15,095 nt of DNA, taken from positions 20,799-35,893 of the forward strand of contig PBHZ01000004.1 in NCBI GenBank assembly GCA_002719615.1, written 5' to 3'. This DNA is from Methanobacteriota archaeon (lineage in GTDB: Archaea; Thermoplasmatota; Poseidoniia; Poseidoniales; Thalassarchaeaceae). Shown here piece after piece: positions 8,083 through 15,095 of this stretch (position 1 is its first letter; each line of letters opens with the position of its first letter). The notes beneath the pieces are model-generated. The model was not told the origin of the DNA and searched no databases. It saw nothing but the letters and a program-made list of their open reading frames with translations. The translations under genes were made by a program, and so were the position numbers.

Positions 8083-8090
8083 TATTTAAT
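8083..8090. promoter_or_regulatory. Shared TATA-like element in a divergent promoter region
   Basis: TATTTAAT on plus (ATTAAATA on minus) lies in the 74-base gap between threonine synthase (minus) and the pentapeptide-repeat lipoprotein (plus). It has about the right distance for starts on either strand. Only one direction may be real. Confidence 0.25.
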
Positions 8091-8106
8091 TCACAGATAG
8101 CATGAC

Positions 8107-8110
8107 GAGG
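8107..8110 (+). promoter_or_regulatory. Ribosome binding site of the pentapeptide-repeat lipoprotein
   Basis: GAGG followed by AAGC and the ATG at 8115. It supports the start that gives a full lipoprotein signal peptide. Confidence 0.5.
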
Positions 8111-8114
8111 AAGC

Positions 8115-8831
8115 ATGGAATTAGGCAAGTCATTGATGGCTATTGTCGTAATTCTATCTATTCTATCGGGATGTACAGCTCCTCCTGATAAAGTAGATCC
8201 TGCAGTCCTTGAAGCATTGGAAACTGGTGATTTTAGATATCTCGATCTTAGTGGCTTAAATTTAGCAAATACTAATTTTGATGGAACGAATTGGACTAAT
8301 GCAAATGCATCAGGATCTGACTTATCAGGATCTGACTTCGGCATAGTTGATTTTACTTATGCTGACTTATCTGAGGCAAATATGAATGAAGGTTTTTTCT
8401 TGGGGGCAAACTTTTTTTCTGCAAATATAGCATTTTCAGAGATGAAGTATTCTAATTTCTTTTACAGTTCCTTAATATTTGCAAATTTATCACATACTAT
8501 AGCCTTTGAATCTGATTTCGAATCTGCTAATCTAGAGAATGCAGATATGACGGAAAGTAATTTTAGAGATAGTGTATTCAAAAACAGTAACCTTCATTTA
8601 ATTAAGGCATCAAATGCTGGTTTTAGAGGAGTTGTATTTGATGGGGCAAATATGACTTACGCAGATTTAAATTTTACAGATCTGACCGATGCTAGTCTGA
8701 AAGGTGTTGATTTACAATTTTCAGATTTAACGGGTGCAATAATAGATGGCACAGATTTTAGTGGAGCAGAATGGTATTACACGGTTTGTCCTGATGGAAC
8801 AAATAGTGGAGAAACAAGAGATTGTTTCTAA
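8115..8831 (+). CDS. Pentapeptide-repeat lipoprotein
   Basis: Residues 1-20 are a lipoprotein signal peptide with lipobox LSGC and Cys20. From about residue 43 to 219 the sequence consists of A(D/N)LxX-type pentapeptide repeats, for example YLDLSGLNLANTNFDGTNW and TYADLNFTDLTDASLKGVDL. Some 35 repeats, at four per coil, make roughly nine coils of a right-handed quadrilateral beta-helix. Several repeats in the middle (about 90-130) have Phe/Tyr in place of the usual small residues. The C-terminus has a Cys pair (Cys225 in VCPDGTNSG, Cys237 in RDCF), a cap seen on other secreted pentapeptide proteins and probably a disulfide. The protein is likely held on the outer face of the membrane. Its partner is unknown; DNA mimicry as in Qnr/MfpA is unlikely outside the cell. 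It converges with the DUF2237 gene, with 5 bases between the stops. Confidence 0.85.
   Translation: MELGKSLMAIVVILSILSGCTAPPDKVDPAVLEALETGDFRYLDLSGLNLANTNFDGTNWTNANASGSDLSGSDFGIVDFTYADLSEANMNEGFFLGANFFSANIAFSEMKYSNFFYSSLIFANLSHTIAFESDFESANLENADMTESNFRDSVFKNSNLHLIKASNAGFRGVVFDGANMTYADLNFTDLTDASLKGVDLQFSDLTGAIIDGTDFSGAEWYYTVCPDGTNSGETRDCF
8309..8338 (+). repeat. Perfect 15-base tandem duplication inside the pentapeptide-repeat gene
   Basis: ATCAGGATCTGACTT occurs twice back to back (8309-8323 and 8324-8338). The unit is exactly five codons, producing SGSDL followed by SGSDF, so it adds one repeat without a frame change. Other repeats of the gene have diverged at the DNA level, so this copy is recent. 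Confidence 0.9.
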
Positions 8832-8836
8832 AGATA

Positions 8837-9199
8837 TTAACATTTAAATTCTTTTAAATTATTTAAAGAAATAATCTGTAAAGTTTCCTCATGAGTCGCC
8901 TCTAATACTACAGGACAAGCATTTCCTGTTTCGAATGCGTCTTGCCAAGTCTGAGCGCAAACGCACCAGCGGTCTCCGGCTTTTAGTCCTGGAAAATTAA
9001 ATTGAGGAGCGGGTGTAATTAAGTCATTACCTCTTGAAAGAGCGAATTTTAGGAAATCGTCTGTAACGATGCAACAAACCGTATGTAACGATCTATCATT
9101 CCTATCAGTATTACAACATCCATCCCTAAACCATCCAGTCAAGGGATCCATAGAACACTGTAATAATTTACTTCCTAGAACATTAAATGAAGGTAACAT
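8837..9199 (-). CDS. DUF2237 family protein
   Basis: This 120-residue protein matches the DUF2237 family along its whole length: NVLGSKLLQCSMDPLTGWFR, DGCCNT (Cys28, Cys29), HTVCC (His39, Cys42), RGNDL.TP.P.F.FPGLK.GDRWC.C (Cys79, Cys81) and VVLEATHE (His103). The family is widespread in bacteria and some eukaryotes and has no established function as far as I know. The conserved Cys/His pattern suggests metal binding or redox chemistry, which is an inference. It is soluble, with no signal peptide. The ATG directly follows a T8 run and lacks a ribosome binding site, so the transcript may be leaderless or read through from the ABC operon that ends 27 bases upstream. Confidence 0.85.
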   Translation of the reverse strand: MLPSFNVLGSKLLQCSMDPLTGWFRDGCCNTDRNDRSLHTVCCIVTDDFLKFALSRGNDLITPAPQFNFPGLKAGDRWCVCAQTWQDAFETGNACPVVLEATHEETLQIISLNNLKEFKC

Positions 9200-9207
9200 A
9201 AAAAAAA
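9200..9207 (-). terminator. T8 run after the ABC transporter operon
   Basis: Eight consecutive T residues on the minus strand, 19 bases after the stop of ATPase B and immediately before the ATG of the DUF2237 gene. This fits an archaeal T-run terminator. It would separate the ABC operon from the DUF2237 gene, unless termination is partial. Confidence 0.4.
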
Positions 9208-9226
9208 TGACAAAGTATTTGGTTCA

Positions 9227-10231
9227 TTAATTATTGCTTTCAACCATTGGCCTACTAGATCCACATTCAGGACATAATTGTGTTGCTGATTCAGAATATT
9301 TATGGAAACAAGCAGGACAAATTGGAGAAAGGATAAATTTTTTATTTATATTTATCTCAATCTTTTCATTTTCAACACGTTCTAAATGAATCTTATCTTT
9401 TTCATTAACAGGAATCTCAAAGCGCCCAGGGCCTCCAACTTTTAGTAAAACATCAGGAGGGAGGGTTACAGTCCCAGTATCATCAATAATCAACTCCCTG
9501 CTCTCCGAAAGATCCGAAATATCTACATCGTTACCATGTTGAGCAATGAATCTTCCTTCTCTTAACTCCAGGGAACGATCGCAGAATGATGCTACTTCTC
9601 TATTGTGCGTAACCAATAAAAATGCTACATCGAAGTCCTTGTTGAGGTCTGAAAACAATTTTAAAACTTCTCTGCTAGTTATTGGATCTAGTGCGCCTGT
9701 TGGCTCATCGGCAAGTATCAACTTAGGATCTGTAATCAAAGCTCTTGCAATTGCAACCCTTTGTTGTTCACCTCCTGAAAGTTGCTCAGGTAATCCTCTA
9801 GACCGGTCGCCCACTCCTAGTCTATCCAATAATTTCTGTGCTTTTGCTCTGGCAACTCTAGGAGTTATTCCTTGATGTCTTAATGGTTGAGCAACGTTAT
9901 CCAAAGCGTTCATGTGTGGTAACAAATTTGAATCTTGGAATATAAATGAAATAGTTTTTTGACGGAGTTCAACAAGTTCTTTACCTGTAAGTCTAGTCAT
10001 TCTTTTACCTGCTAATGAAACATTGCCTGCAGAAGGTTTCATAAGTCCTCCAAGGGATTTCAATAAAGTTGATTTTCCAGAGCCAGAAGGACCTACAACT
10101 GCAACTGCCTCACCTTCAACTATGGCTACATTGATTCCCCTAAGTGCCACTACATTACCGTCTTCTGCCTTTGACTCATAAATGTGGAAAAGACCATTTG
10201 CCTCTAGAATAATATTATTTTTTATTTTCAT
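9227..10231 (-). CDS. ABC transporter ATP-binding protein B, with C-terminal AbrB-like and zinc-ribbon extension
   Basis: Residues 1-230 are a complete LolD/MacB-type ATPase: Walker A GPSGSGKST (47-55), Q-loop Gln99, signature LSGGEQQ (151-157), Walker B LILADEP with Glu176, and switch His209. It should power the FtsX-type permease encoded just upstream. The protein is about 100 residues longer than usual. Residues about 246-287 (DDTGTVTLPPDVLLKVGG then a KIHLERVE strand) resemble the swapped-hairpin fold of AbrB/SpoVT domains. Residues 305-323 form a zinc ribbon (Cys305, Cys308, Cys320, Cys323). The ATG is 2 bases after the permease stop, with an AAGGGGG ribosome binding site inside the permease gene, so the two are translationally coupled. 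The extension may serve dimerisation or regulation; the AbrB reading is tentative. Confidence 0.88.
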   Translation of the reverse strand: MKIKNNIILEANGLFHIYESKAEDGNVVALRGINVAIVEGEAVAVVGPSGSGKSTLLKSLGGLMKPSAGNVSLAGKRMTRLTGKELVELRQKTISFIFQDSNLLPHMNALDNVAQPLRHQGITPRVARAKAQKLLDRLGVGDRSRGLPEQLSGGEQQRVAIARALITDPKLILADEPTGALDPITSREVLKLFSDLNKDFDVAFLLVTHNREVASFCDRSLELREGRFIAQHGNDVDISDLSESRELIIDDTGTVTLPPDVLLKVGGPGRFEIPVNEKDKIHLERVENEKIEININKKFILSPICPACFHKYSESATQLCPECGSSRPMVESNN

Positions 10232-10233
10232 AT

Positions 10234-13200
10234 TTATTCCCCCTTGAGAACAATTGCCAAATCTGATTTTAACGCTTTTCGGGTTGTATATAATAATGCT
10301 AGAACTACTGCAAATAAAACAGAACTATTCACTAATACCAAGTCAAACCATGGCCATATCAATTCTCTATCTATGGGTGCTGATTCGCCTAAAAATATTT
10401 GAAATATAAAACCGAATATTCCAAAGAAACCATTGAAAGATTCAGCAATTGCCAAGCCTAGAATAACTCCTAACCCCATACTTACCAAGAGAATGGCCAT
10501 AATTTCAAACAAAACTAGACGAATTATTTGATTAGGACTTGCCCCTATTGCCTGAAGTATAGCAAGTTCACGCTTTCTCTGAGTCAAAACTAATGATAAG
10601 AAAACAAAGGCTGATGCTATTGAAGCAAGTGAAGCTACAACGAATTGTAAACTTAACAATCCCGGTGTTCCAAAAATTAAACCTCCTTTTCTCTCATTAT
10701 CCTCATGAACGGTTGGCCAATCTGTGGAGGATGAAACTCCAATAACGTTTGATACTTCAGTACTTAACTCACGTAATGCATCTGCACAAGATCTATCTTT
10801 TTGATTACATAGTTCAAAGAACCATTTGTTTGAAGTATAGGAATTTGCTGTCTGATTTCCTACCAATGCCTTGTAAGTTGATTCTCCTATTACGATAACT
10901 TGTGAAGATTGAGTTGGTTCTAGCCCGGGAATCCACCTGTGACTGCCCATGTATTGAATATTAGCATCTGTAACGGTTGTGGATATATTTAATCCATCTG
11001 GACCAAATGAGAAGTCATAATCTGTATATTCAATAGTAATAAAATTATCAATATCAGATGAAGAAAGTCCGAGTTGTCTTCGGGCGTCTGAGCCCGCCGT
11101 AAACCAATTATTCCTCCACAATGAAGAGGCGTCGCTTACATGGGTTGGGATTGTTTGAGTATCCCAAAGTAGAGTCTCTTCATGTTCATCGAAAACTATC
11201 CACGTCCTCAATCTTGAGTCTTCGCCCTTAGGACTGGTAAATATATCTCCAACCGAAGTCATTGAGTCTATATCCTTGATATTAGAATTGTCAACTCTTT
11301 CAATTGCTAGTCGAATTTCATTTCTTGCTTGTGTTTCACTCATTGGTGAACTAAATTGTACTTGGAGGTCTGCTCCATTCTCAGCCGAAGTTGTGCGTTC
11401 ATCAACAAGAGTACCTGTATAACCTTGTACTGCGGCTAAAGTTACTATTGATAATGTGAGTAACATTATTACGGCTAGTCTATTGACTGACTCACTAGAT
11501 CCAGATCCTTTGAGGCCTCGACGGATATCTGTCACCAAAGGAGACCATCCCAAAATTAGCGTGAAAATTCTCGGGCCGGCAGCTCCTAAGCGACCAAGTA
11601 CAAGTGCTCCACCTATCCATAGCATAAAGGGACCAAATAATAATAATAAAGCATTAACAATGAAATTTGAAAAGATTCCTCTCGAGTCGAATGGACCCCA
11701 TCCTCCATTACTTTGTATCCAACTTTCCAAGAAGGATAAGGCACCAATTACAAAGATTCCAATATGTAACCATAATCTAGATTTCTTCAATCTTGCTACC
11801 TTTCTAACGCCCTCGTCTATTTCAATACTTAAGAAATCTTTAACCCTAGTTCTTCCGAAAAGCAAAGTTAAACCAACATTAATTAGAATGACGAAAGAAG
11901 TAGAAGCGAACGATAATGTTGGATTTATCTCTGTTCCAGATGATCGGAATGACATAAAACCTACTGCATCCAGTACTAATGGAACGGATAACAATGCTAA
12001 GATGTAACCAGTAAACCAACCTATAAATCCTAAAACTGCAAGTTCCAATAAAATCATTCCTGTTAAATTACTTTCAGTACCTCCAATTACTCGCTGTATC
12101 GATACTTCTCTTTTTCTCTGTTCTAATGATAATACGAGTCCATAGATAAGAACGGAAAAAGATAAAATTATAATTGGTATCATTAGAATATAATCAAATA
12201 CTTGAATAATACCTAAAAATATGTTTAGGAATACTATTGTCCCGGAAATTACATCATTATAACGTACTTTAATTGAAGAATCAGCATATTCTTTTTCTTC
12301 TACAGTTTCTTCTAAGTCATTGAGCCAAGAAGTGGCAGCTGATGTTGAAGAAGAAGGCAATAAATTTCTATCAACTGAAACACCTAGATATCCATGATCA
12401 TTATCCATTAAGACTAATTTTTGGGAATCATCAAGTACTGAATCTGATACAATTACTGGATTGAATAATAATGTTGGATTTCCAAATTGTCCTTCTTGAT
12501 ATATGGCTGAAACTTTTAAATTATTAACAGTGATATTTTCTCTACAGAATTGAAAACCTGATTCAAAATTTATTTCAAGCTCGCCCAAACAACTTTCAGA
12601 AATATCCTCTAAACTTGACCCTCCAGCAGCATCGGTGACGAAGGTGAAAGTCAATGAATCAATAGTATCATTTATTGAAACTCCTGCTCTACTAGCAATT
12701 TGAGAAGGGAGAATTATACTTCTATTGTTTTCCGCATCAAGATGGTTAGAAGGCCAGGTCCCATAAAGAATATCTCTAGCATGTCGTTCTCCCAACTCTC
12801 CATCCCAAACACCATCACCATAGAATCTAATTGGCCTGTTGTCATTTATAGGAGGACCTTGTTCTGTTGCCTCTGGATAGGCCCAACTTACATTTTTCCA
12901 ATCTCCGATAGAAGCTGTAACAGATTCAACTACTAGTGGTTGAGCTTTGAGATTACTATCATCAAAAATACTATTTGCCCGTATTCCTTGTCTTCCATAG
13001 ACAATTCCACAATCAGATATTCCTTCAATTGCAATTAGTTCATCACACATTGATTCCCAAACTACAGAGTCATTGGTTCTGAAATCTCTTCCTGGATCTT
13101 CATCAAATGCTATCTGAGCATCAAAAACATCATTCTCCAAAGCTCCCTGAAGGAATGCAGTTGACAACCCTACAGAGTATGCTAACACTGTAGTAATTAC

Positions 13201-13467
13201 TAATGATGCCAAAAAAACTCCAGCAAAAGCCGCTAATACTCTTTCACGACCTCTCCAAGAACTCTTAGATGCCATTATAATATTGTCAGGCAAGGAAATA
13301 ATCCTACTAGTAATTGGTAGTGATTTTAAATAATCAAGAAAATTTATATTTCCTGAAATTTTATCTTCGGATTGATTTTCAAATTGAGATATAAGATTAT
13401 TATCTCCTTGTTCTCCCTCTCTCATTGCGATTTTATCCATCAAATCACTACCATCAGAAGAATTCAT
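10234..13467 (-). CDS. FtsX/MacB-family ABC permease with two FtsX modules and two large ectodomains
   Basis: This is a 1077-residue inner-membrane permease. After a cytoplasmic acidic N-terminus (1-75) come a first membrane helix (about 79-100), an ectodomain (about 101-420), a three-helix FtsX module (about 425-537), two or three further helices (567-583, 602-625, 662-681), a second ectodomain (about 683-930) and a closing FtsX module (936-1060). Each FtsX module has the conserved loop after its first helix: QRKREVSIQRVIGG (450-463) and QRKRELAILQAIGA (963-976). This ten-helix layout is known from fused LolC/E-like permeases. Such transporters mostly move or pull on extracytoplasmic substrates such as lipoproteins, peptides or cell-wall hydrolases. 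The start overlaps the end of ATPase A by four bases (ATGA), and a GAGG lies 4 bases upstream. The long N-terminal tail of 75 residues is unusual. Confidence 0.9.
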   Translation of the reverse strand: MNSSDGSDLMDKIAMREGEQGDNNLISQFENQSEDKISGNINFLDYLKSLPITSRIISLPDNIIMASKSSWRGRERVLAAFAGVFLASLVITTVLAYSVGLSTAFLQGALENDVFDAQIAFDEDPGRDFRTNDSVVWESMCDELIAIEGISDCGIVYGRQGIRANSIFDDSNLKAQPLVVESVTASIGDWKNVSWAYPEATEQGPPINDNRPIRFYGDGVWDGELGERHARDILYGTWPSNHLDAENNRSIILPSQIASRAGVSINDTIDSLTFTFVTDAAGGSSLEDISESCLGELEINFESGFQFCRENITVNNLKVSAIYQEGQFGNPTLLFNPVIVSDSVLDDSQKLVLMDNDHGYLGVSVDRNLLPSSSTSAATSWLNDLEETVEEKEYADSSIKVRYNDVISGTIVFLNIFLGIIQVFDYILMIPIIILSFSVLIYGLVLSLEQRKREVSIQRVIGGTESNLTGMILLELAVLGFIGWFTGYILALLSVPLVLDAVGFMSFRSSGTEINPTLSFASTSFVILINVGLTLLFGRTRVKDFLSIEIDEGVRKVARLKKSRLWLHIGIFVIGALSFLESWIQSNGGWGPFDSRGIFSNFIVNALLLLFGPFMLWIGGALVLGRLGAAGPRIFTLILGWSPLVTDIRRGLKGSGSSESVNRLAVIMLLTLSIVTLAAVQGYTGTLVDERTTSAENGADLQVQFSSPMSETQARNEIRLAIERVDNSNIKDIDSMTSVGDIFTSPKGEDSRLRTWIVFDEHEETLLWDTQTIPTHVSDASSLWRNNWFTAGSDARRQLGLSSSDIDNFITIEYTDYDFSFGPDGLNISTTVTDANIQYMGSHRWIPGLEPTQSSQVIVIGESTYKALVGNQTANSYTSNKWFFELCNQKDRSCADALRELSTEVSNVIGVSSSTDWPTVHEDNERKGGLIFGTPGLLSLQFVVASLASIASAFVFLSLVLTQRKRELAILQAIGASPNQIIRLVLFEIMAILLVSMGLGVILGLAIAESFNGFFGIFGFIFQIFLGESAPIDRELIWPWFDLVLVNSSVLFAVVLALLYTTRKALKSDLAIVLKGE
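10239..10245 (-). promoter_or_regulatory. Internal ribosome binding site for ATPase B
   Basis: AAGGGGG on the minus strand, inside the last codons of the permease gene and 7 bases before the ATG at 10231. It decides the start of ATPase B and shows coupling to the permease. Confidence 0.55.
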
Positions 13468-14174
13468 TCTTCCTCACCCACATTATCTTCTCCCCATGCT
13501 GAACGAATATCAGACGCAGCCGTTACACCATCTTTTAGTAACAACATTCTATCTGCCTTTGATGCTAAAATAGGATCATGAGTTACCATCAATATTGATA
13601 CATCATCTCTTGCCAACTCTTTGAATAAATCAATTATTTCTTCACCGCTCTTGACATCTAAATTACCAGTTGGTTCATCTGCTAACAACAAAGGTCGGTT
13701 ACCTGCAATAGCTCGGGCTATGGCTACTCTTTGTTGTTGACCACCAGATAATTGGTCAGGGATAAAATCCATTCTGTCACCGAGATTAACTCTTATCAAC
13801 GCCTCTCTCGCTCTCATGGAAGCCTCTGGAGAAGGAATGCCAGCTAATTCTAAAGAAAAAATTACATTATCAAGTGCAGATAATCTATCTACAAGATGGA
13901 AATCCTGAAATATCCATCCTACACCATTTCTGCGTACGTCAACAACTTTATTTGGTGGTTTCGTACCATATTCGAATTCTTTTAACGATATACTCCCTGA
14001 ATCAGCATCCAGAATCCCTCCAATTATATTTAGAAGTGTGGATTTTCCGCAGCCAGAAGGCCCCATTAATGCTACTAATTCTCCAGAAGTAATCTCCAAA
14101 TTTACACCTTTTAGAACTTCGAGCCTACTTCTTCCCGAACCAAAGCCTTTCTTGAGAGAAGTAACGCGAAGCAT
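13464..14174 (-). CDS. ABC transporter ATP-binding protein A (LolD/MacB type)
   Basis: A standard 236-residue ATPase of the LolD/MacB/FtsE class. Walker A is GPSGCGKST (38-46), Q-loop Gln90, signature LSGGQQQ (142-148), Walker B LLLADEP with Glu167, and switch His199. The family uses ATP binding and hydrolysis in a homodimer (or heterodimer) to move an FtsX-type permease. It is the first gene of the operon; its stop overlaps the permease start in ATGA. A second, longer ATPase follows the permease, so A and B may form a heterodimer matching the two FtsX modules, or one may serve another permease. A GGAGGT site fixes the start. The short acidic C-terminus (GEEE) lacks the extension seen in B. 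Confidence 0.93.
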   Translation of the reverse strand: MLRVTSLKKGFGSGRSRLEVLKGVNLEITSGELVALMGPSGCGKSTLLNIIGGILDADSGSISLKEFEYGTKPPNKVVDVRRNGVGWIFQDFHLVDRLSALDNVIFSLELAGIPSPEASMRAREALIRVNLGDRMDFIPDQLSGGQQQRVAIARAIAGNRPLLLADEPTGNLDVKSGEEIIDLFKELARDDVSILMVTHDPILASKADRMLLLKDGVTAASDIRSAWGEDNVGEEE

Positions 14175-14180
14175 AGTTAA

Positions 14181-14186
14181 ACCTCC
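14181..14186 (-). promoter_or_regulatory. Ribosome binding site of the ABC operon
   Basis: GGAGGT on the minus strand, 6 bases before the ATG at 14174. It is the strongest ribosome binding site in the window. Confidence 0.7.
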
Positions 14187-14199
14187 GATAGTCTTTGTG

Positions 14200-14207
14200 T
14201 ATTTATA
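14200..14207 (-). promoter_or_regulatory. TATA-like box upstream of the ABC operon
   Basis: TATAAATA on the minus strand, 25 bases before the ATG of ATPase A. This position would put transcription start almost at the ATG and leave little room for the GGAGGT site. Either the true TATA box lies further up (AT-rich sequence continues to 14255) or the operon is also read from the glycosyltransferase gene. Confidence 0.3.
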
Positions 14208-14261
14208 GCAGTGAGTATTGTTGATAAAAGTGAATATTTCTTTATGAATAAAAGTAATAGA

Positions 14262-15095
14262 TTACTTCTTAAATGAGTTAATTGCTTTATCATATGCCTT
14301 AGATAATTCTAAACCATGTTTCTTAGGACTTAATAAATCATTGACATGCTTAATTAATTTATCATCTGGTATTCTGTCCGCCTTTCCTGACCTAAGCCAA
14401 TCCTCATGAATTTTGATAATCCTTGAGACCCATTGATCTATGTTTATAGAATCGACCAAGCAATTCTTAGGAATGATTTCGTTATGTGCAGGTAAATCTG
14501 CAGCTATAACTGGGCATCCAGCAGCCATCGCTTCAGCAGGAGGATATCCAAAACCTTCTGAAATACTTGGAAATAATAATGCCTCAGCATGCTGGAAAAA
14601 GGAAATAAGTTGTTTTTCTGATACTTTAATTTCACTACCTATGTTTACTAGATTAATATCTTCTCTTATATTTTTAGGAAGATGTAAGAAAACTTTCTGG
14701 ATGAAGTCAAGTCTTTTTCGAGGTGCATTAGTTCCTACCGTAATGACTAAACATTTCGAATCGATATCAAAATCAGATATAATATCTCTTGAAACAGGAT
14801 TTTTATAAGGATTCCAATAGTCAACATCTACATCATTTCTTACCAAAAAAGTCTTTTTTGAGGGGAACATTTTCTCGGCTTCTAATTTAGTTTCTTCGGA
14901 AATACAAATTAAGATATCAGCTCTGAGTAATCCGGATTTTAACTTTTTTAAATCTCTTTTTCGAATTAAATTTGGTTTATTTTCACCTACCGAGACATAT
15001 ACGTCCCCAGCTTCTATTGTTCTAGGTCTAATATGGAAAAAATCATGAATTGTTACTGCTACTGGAATTGATGAATTATATGGTACTAAATGTGC
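14262..15095 (-). CDS. GT4-type glycosyltransferase (5' truncated by window edge)
   Basis: The frame is open from the right edge to TAA at 14262, giving 277 residues with the N-terminus missing; an internal Met at 14870 is not the start, since the 75 codons before it are clearly coding. They include VAVTIHDFFHIRPRT, typical of the end of the N-terminal Rossmann domain, and a RADILICISEETK segment that leads to the hinge (VRNDVDVDYWNP). The C-terminal domain has GTNAPRKRLDF with the donor-phosphate-binding Arg/Lys, and the EGFGYPPAEAMAAG block with the family's paired Glu residues (E-x7-E). GT4 enzymes transfer a sugar from a nucleotide donor with retention of configuration. The acceptor is unknown; polysaccharide, glycolipid or protein glycosylation are open. 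It lies 87 bases upstream of the ABC operon in the same orientation. Confidence 0.88.
   Translation of the reverse strand, partial: AHLVPYNSSIPVAVTIHDFFHIRPRTIEAGDVYVSVGENKPNLIRKRDLKKLKSGLLRADILICISEETKLEAEKMFPSKKTFLVRNDVDVDYWNPYKNPVSRDIISDFDIDSKCLVITVGTNAPRKRLDFIQKVFLHLPKNIREDINLVNIGSEIKVSEKQLISFFQHAEALLFPSISEGFGYPPAEAMAAGCPVIAADLPAHNEIIPKNCLVDSINIDQWVSRIIKIHEDWLRSGKADRIPDDKLIKHVNDLLSPKKHGLELSKAYDKAINSFKK

Noticed and set aside
8309..8338. Tandem repeat as a possible CRISPR or mobile element end
   Set aside because: It is an in-frame codon duplication inside a pentapeptide-repeat gene; there are no spacers, no terminal inverted repeats and no transposase.
7991..8344. Minus-strand ORF of 117 codons across the threonine synthase/pentapeptide-repeat gap
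   Set aside because: It overlaps the 5' ends of two well-supported genes in other frames, lacks any recognisable motif, and would obscure the promoter region between them.
11456..12007. Plus-strand ORF of 183 codons inside the permease gene
   Set aside because: It is antisense to conserved FtsX sequence, basic and Pro/Lys-rich as expected for a shadow frame, with no domain.

Overview
The window looks like a piece of an AT-rich (about one third G+C by eye) archaeal chromosome, most likely a marine planktonic euryarchaeon of the Marine Group II/III (Poseidoniales-like) type. This placement is an inference. It rests on TATA-like boxes upstream of several starts, several starts with no ribosome binding site next to others with a good GGAGG-type site, T-runs just after stop codons, small zinc-ribbon proteins, and several bacterial-style lipoproteins with Asp-rich N-termini. 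No rRNA, tRNA, CRISPR, transposase or other mobile element is visible, and coding density is high. No gap between genes exceeds 300 bases.

Layout, left to right. Positions 1-374 (minus) hold the N-terminal part of a secreted lipoprotein with a sialidase-type Asp-box. The 238-base gap after it contains a TATA-like box and a possible 29-32 residue small ORF. Positions 613-4236 (minus) encode a giant membrane protein of 1207 residues with roughly 35 membrane segments and a soluble C-terminal tail, family unknown. It is divergent from a 69-residue zinc-ribbon protein (4336-4545, plus). That gene converges on a 699-residue lipoprotein with an alpha/beta-hydrolase-like core (4589-6688, minus). Next come threonine synthase (6820-8040, minus) and, divergent from it, a pentapeptide-repeat lipoprotein (8115-8831, plus). 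The latter converges within 5 bases on a DUF2237-type cysteine-rich protein (8837-9199, minus).

The right third is a compact minus-strand ABC transporter operon of the MacB/LolCDE/FtsX class: ATPase A (14174-13464), a 1077-residue permease with two FtsX modules (13467-10234), and ATPase B (10231-9227). The genes overlap by 4 bases or are 2 bases apart. ATPase B carries an extra C-terminal region with an AbrB-like hairpin segment and a four-cysteine zinc ribbon. A 5'-truncated GT4-type glycosyltransferase (14262 to the right edge, minus) lies upstream of the operon.

The common theme is the cell envelope: three lipoproteins, a very large membrane protein, a mechanotransmission-type ABC system and a glycosyltransferase. 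Threonine synthase and the DUF2237 protein are the two soluble housekeeping-type genes. The least explained items are the giant membrane protein, the two-ATPase ABC operon with its modified ATPase, and the small ORF near 500.
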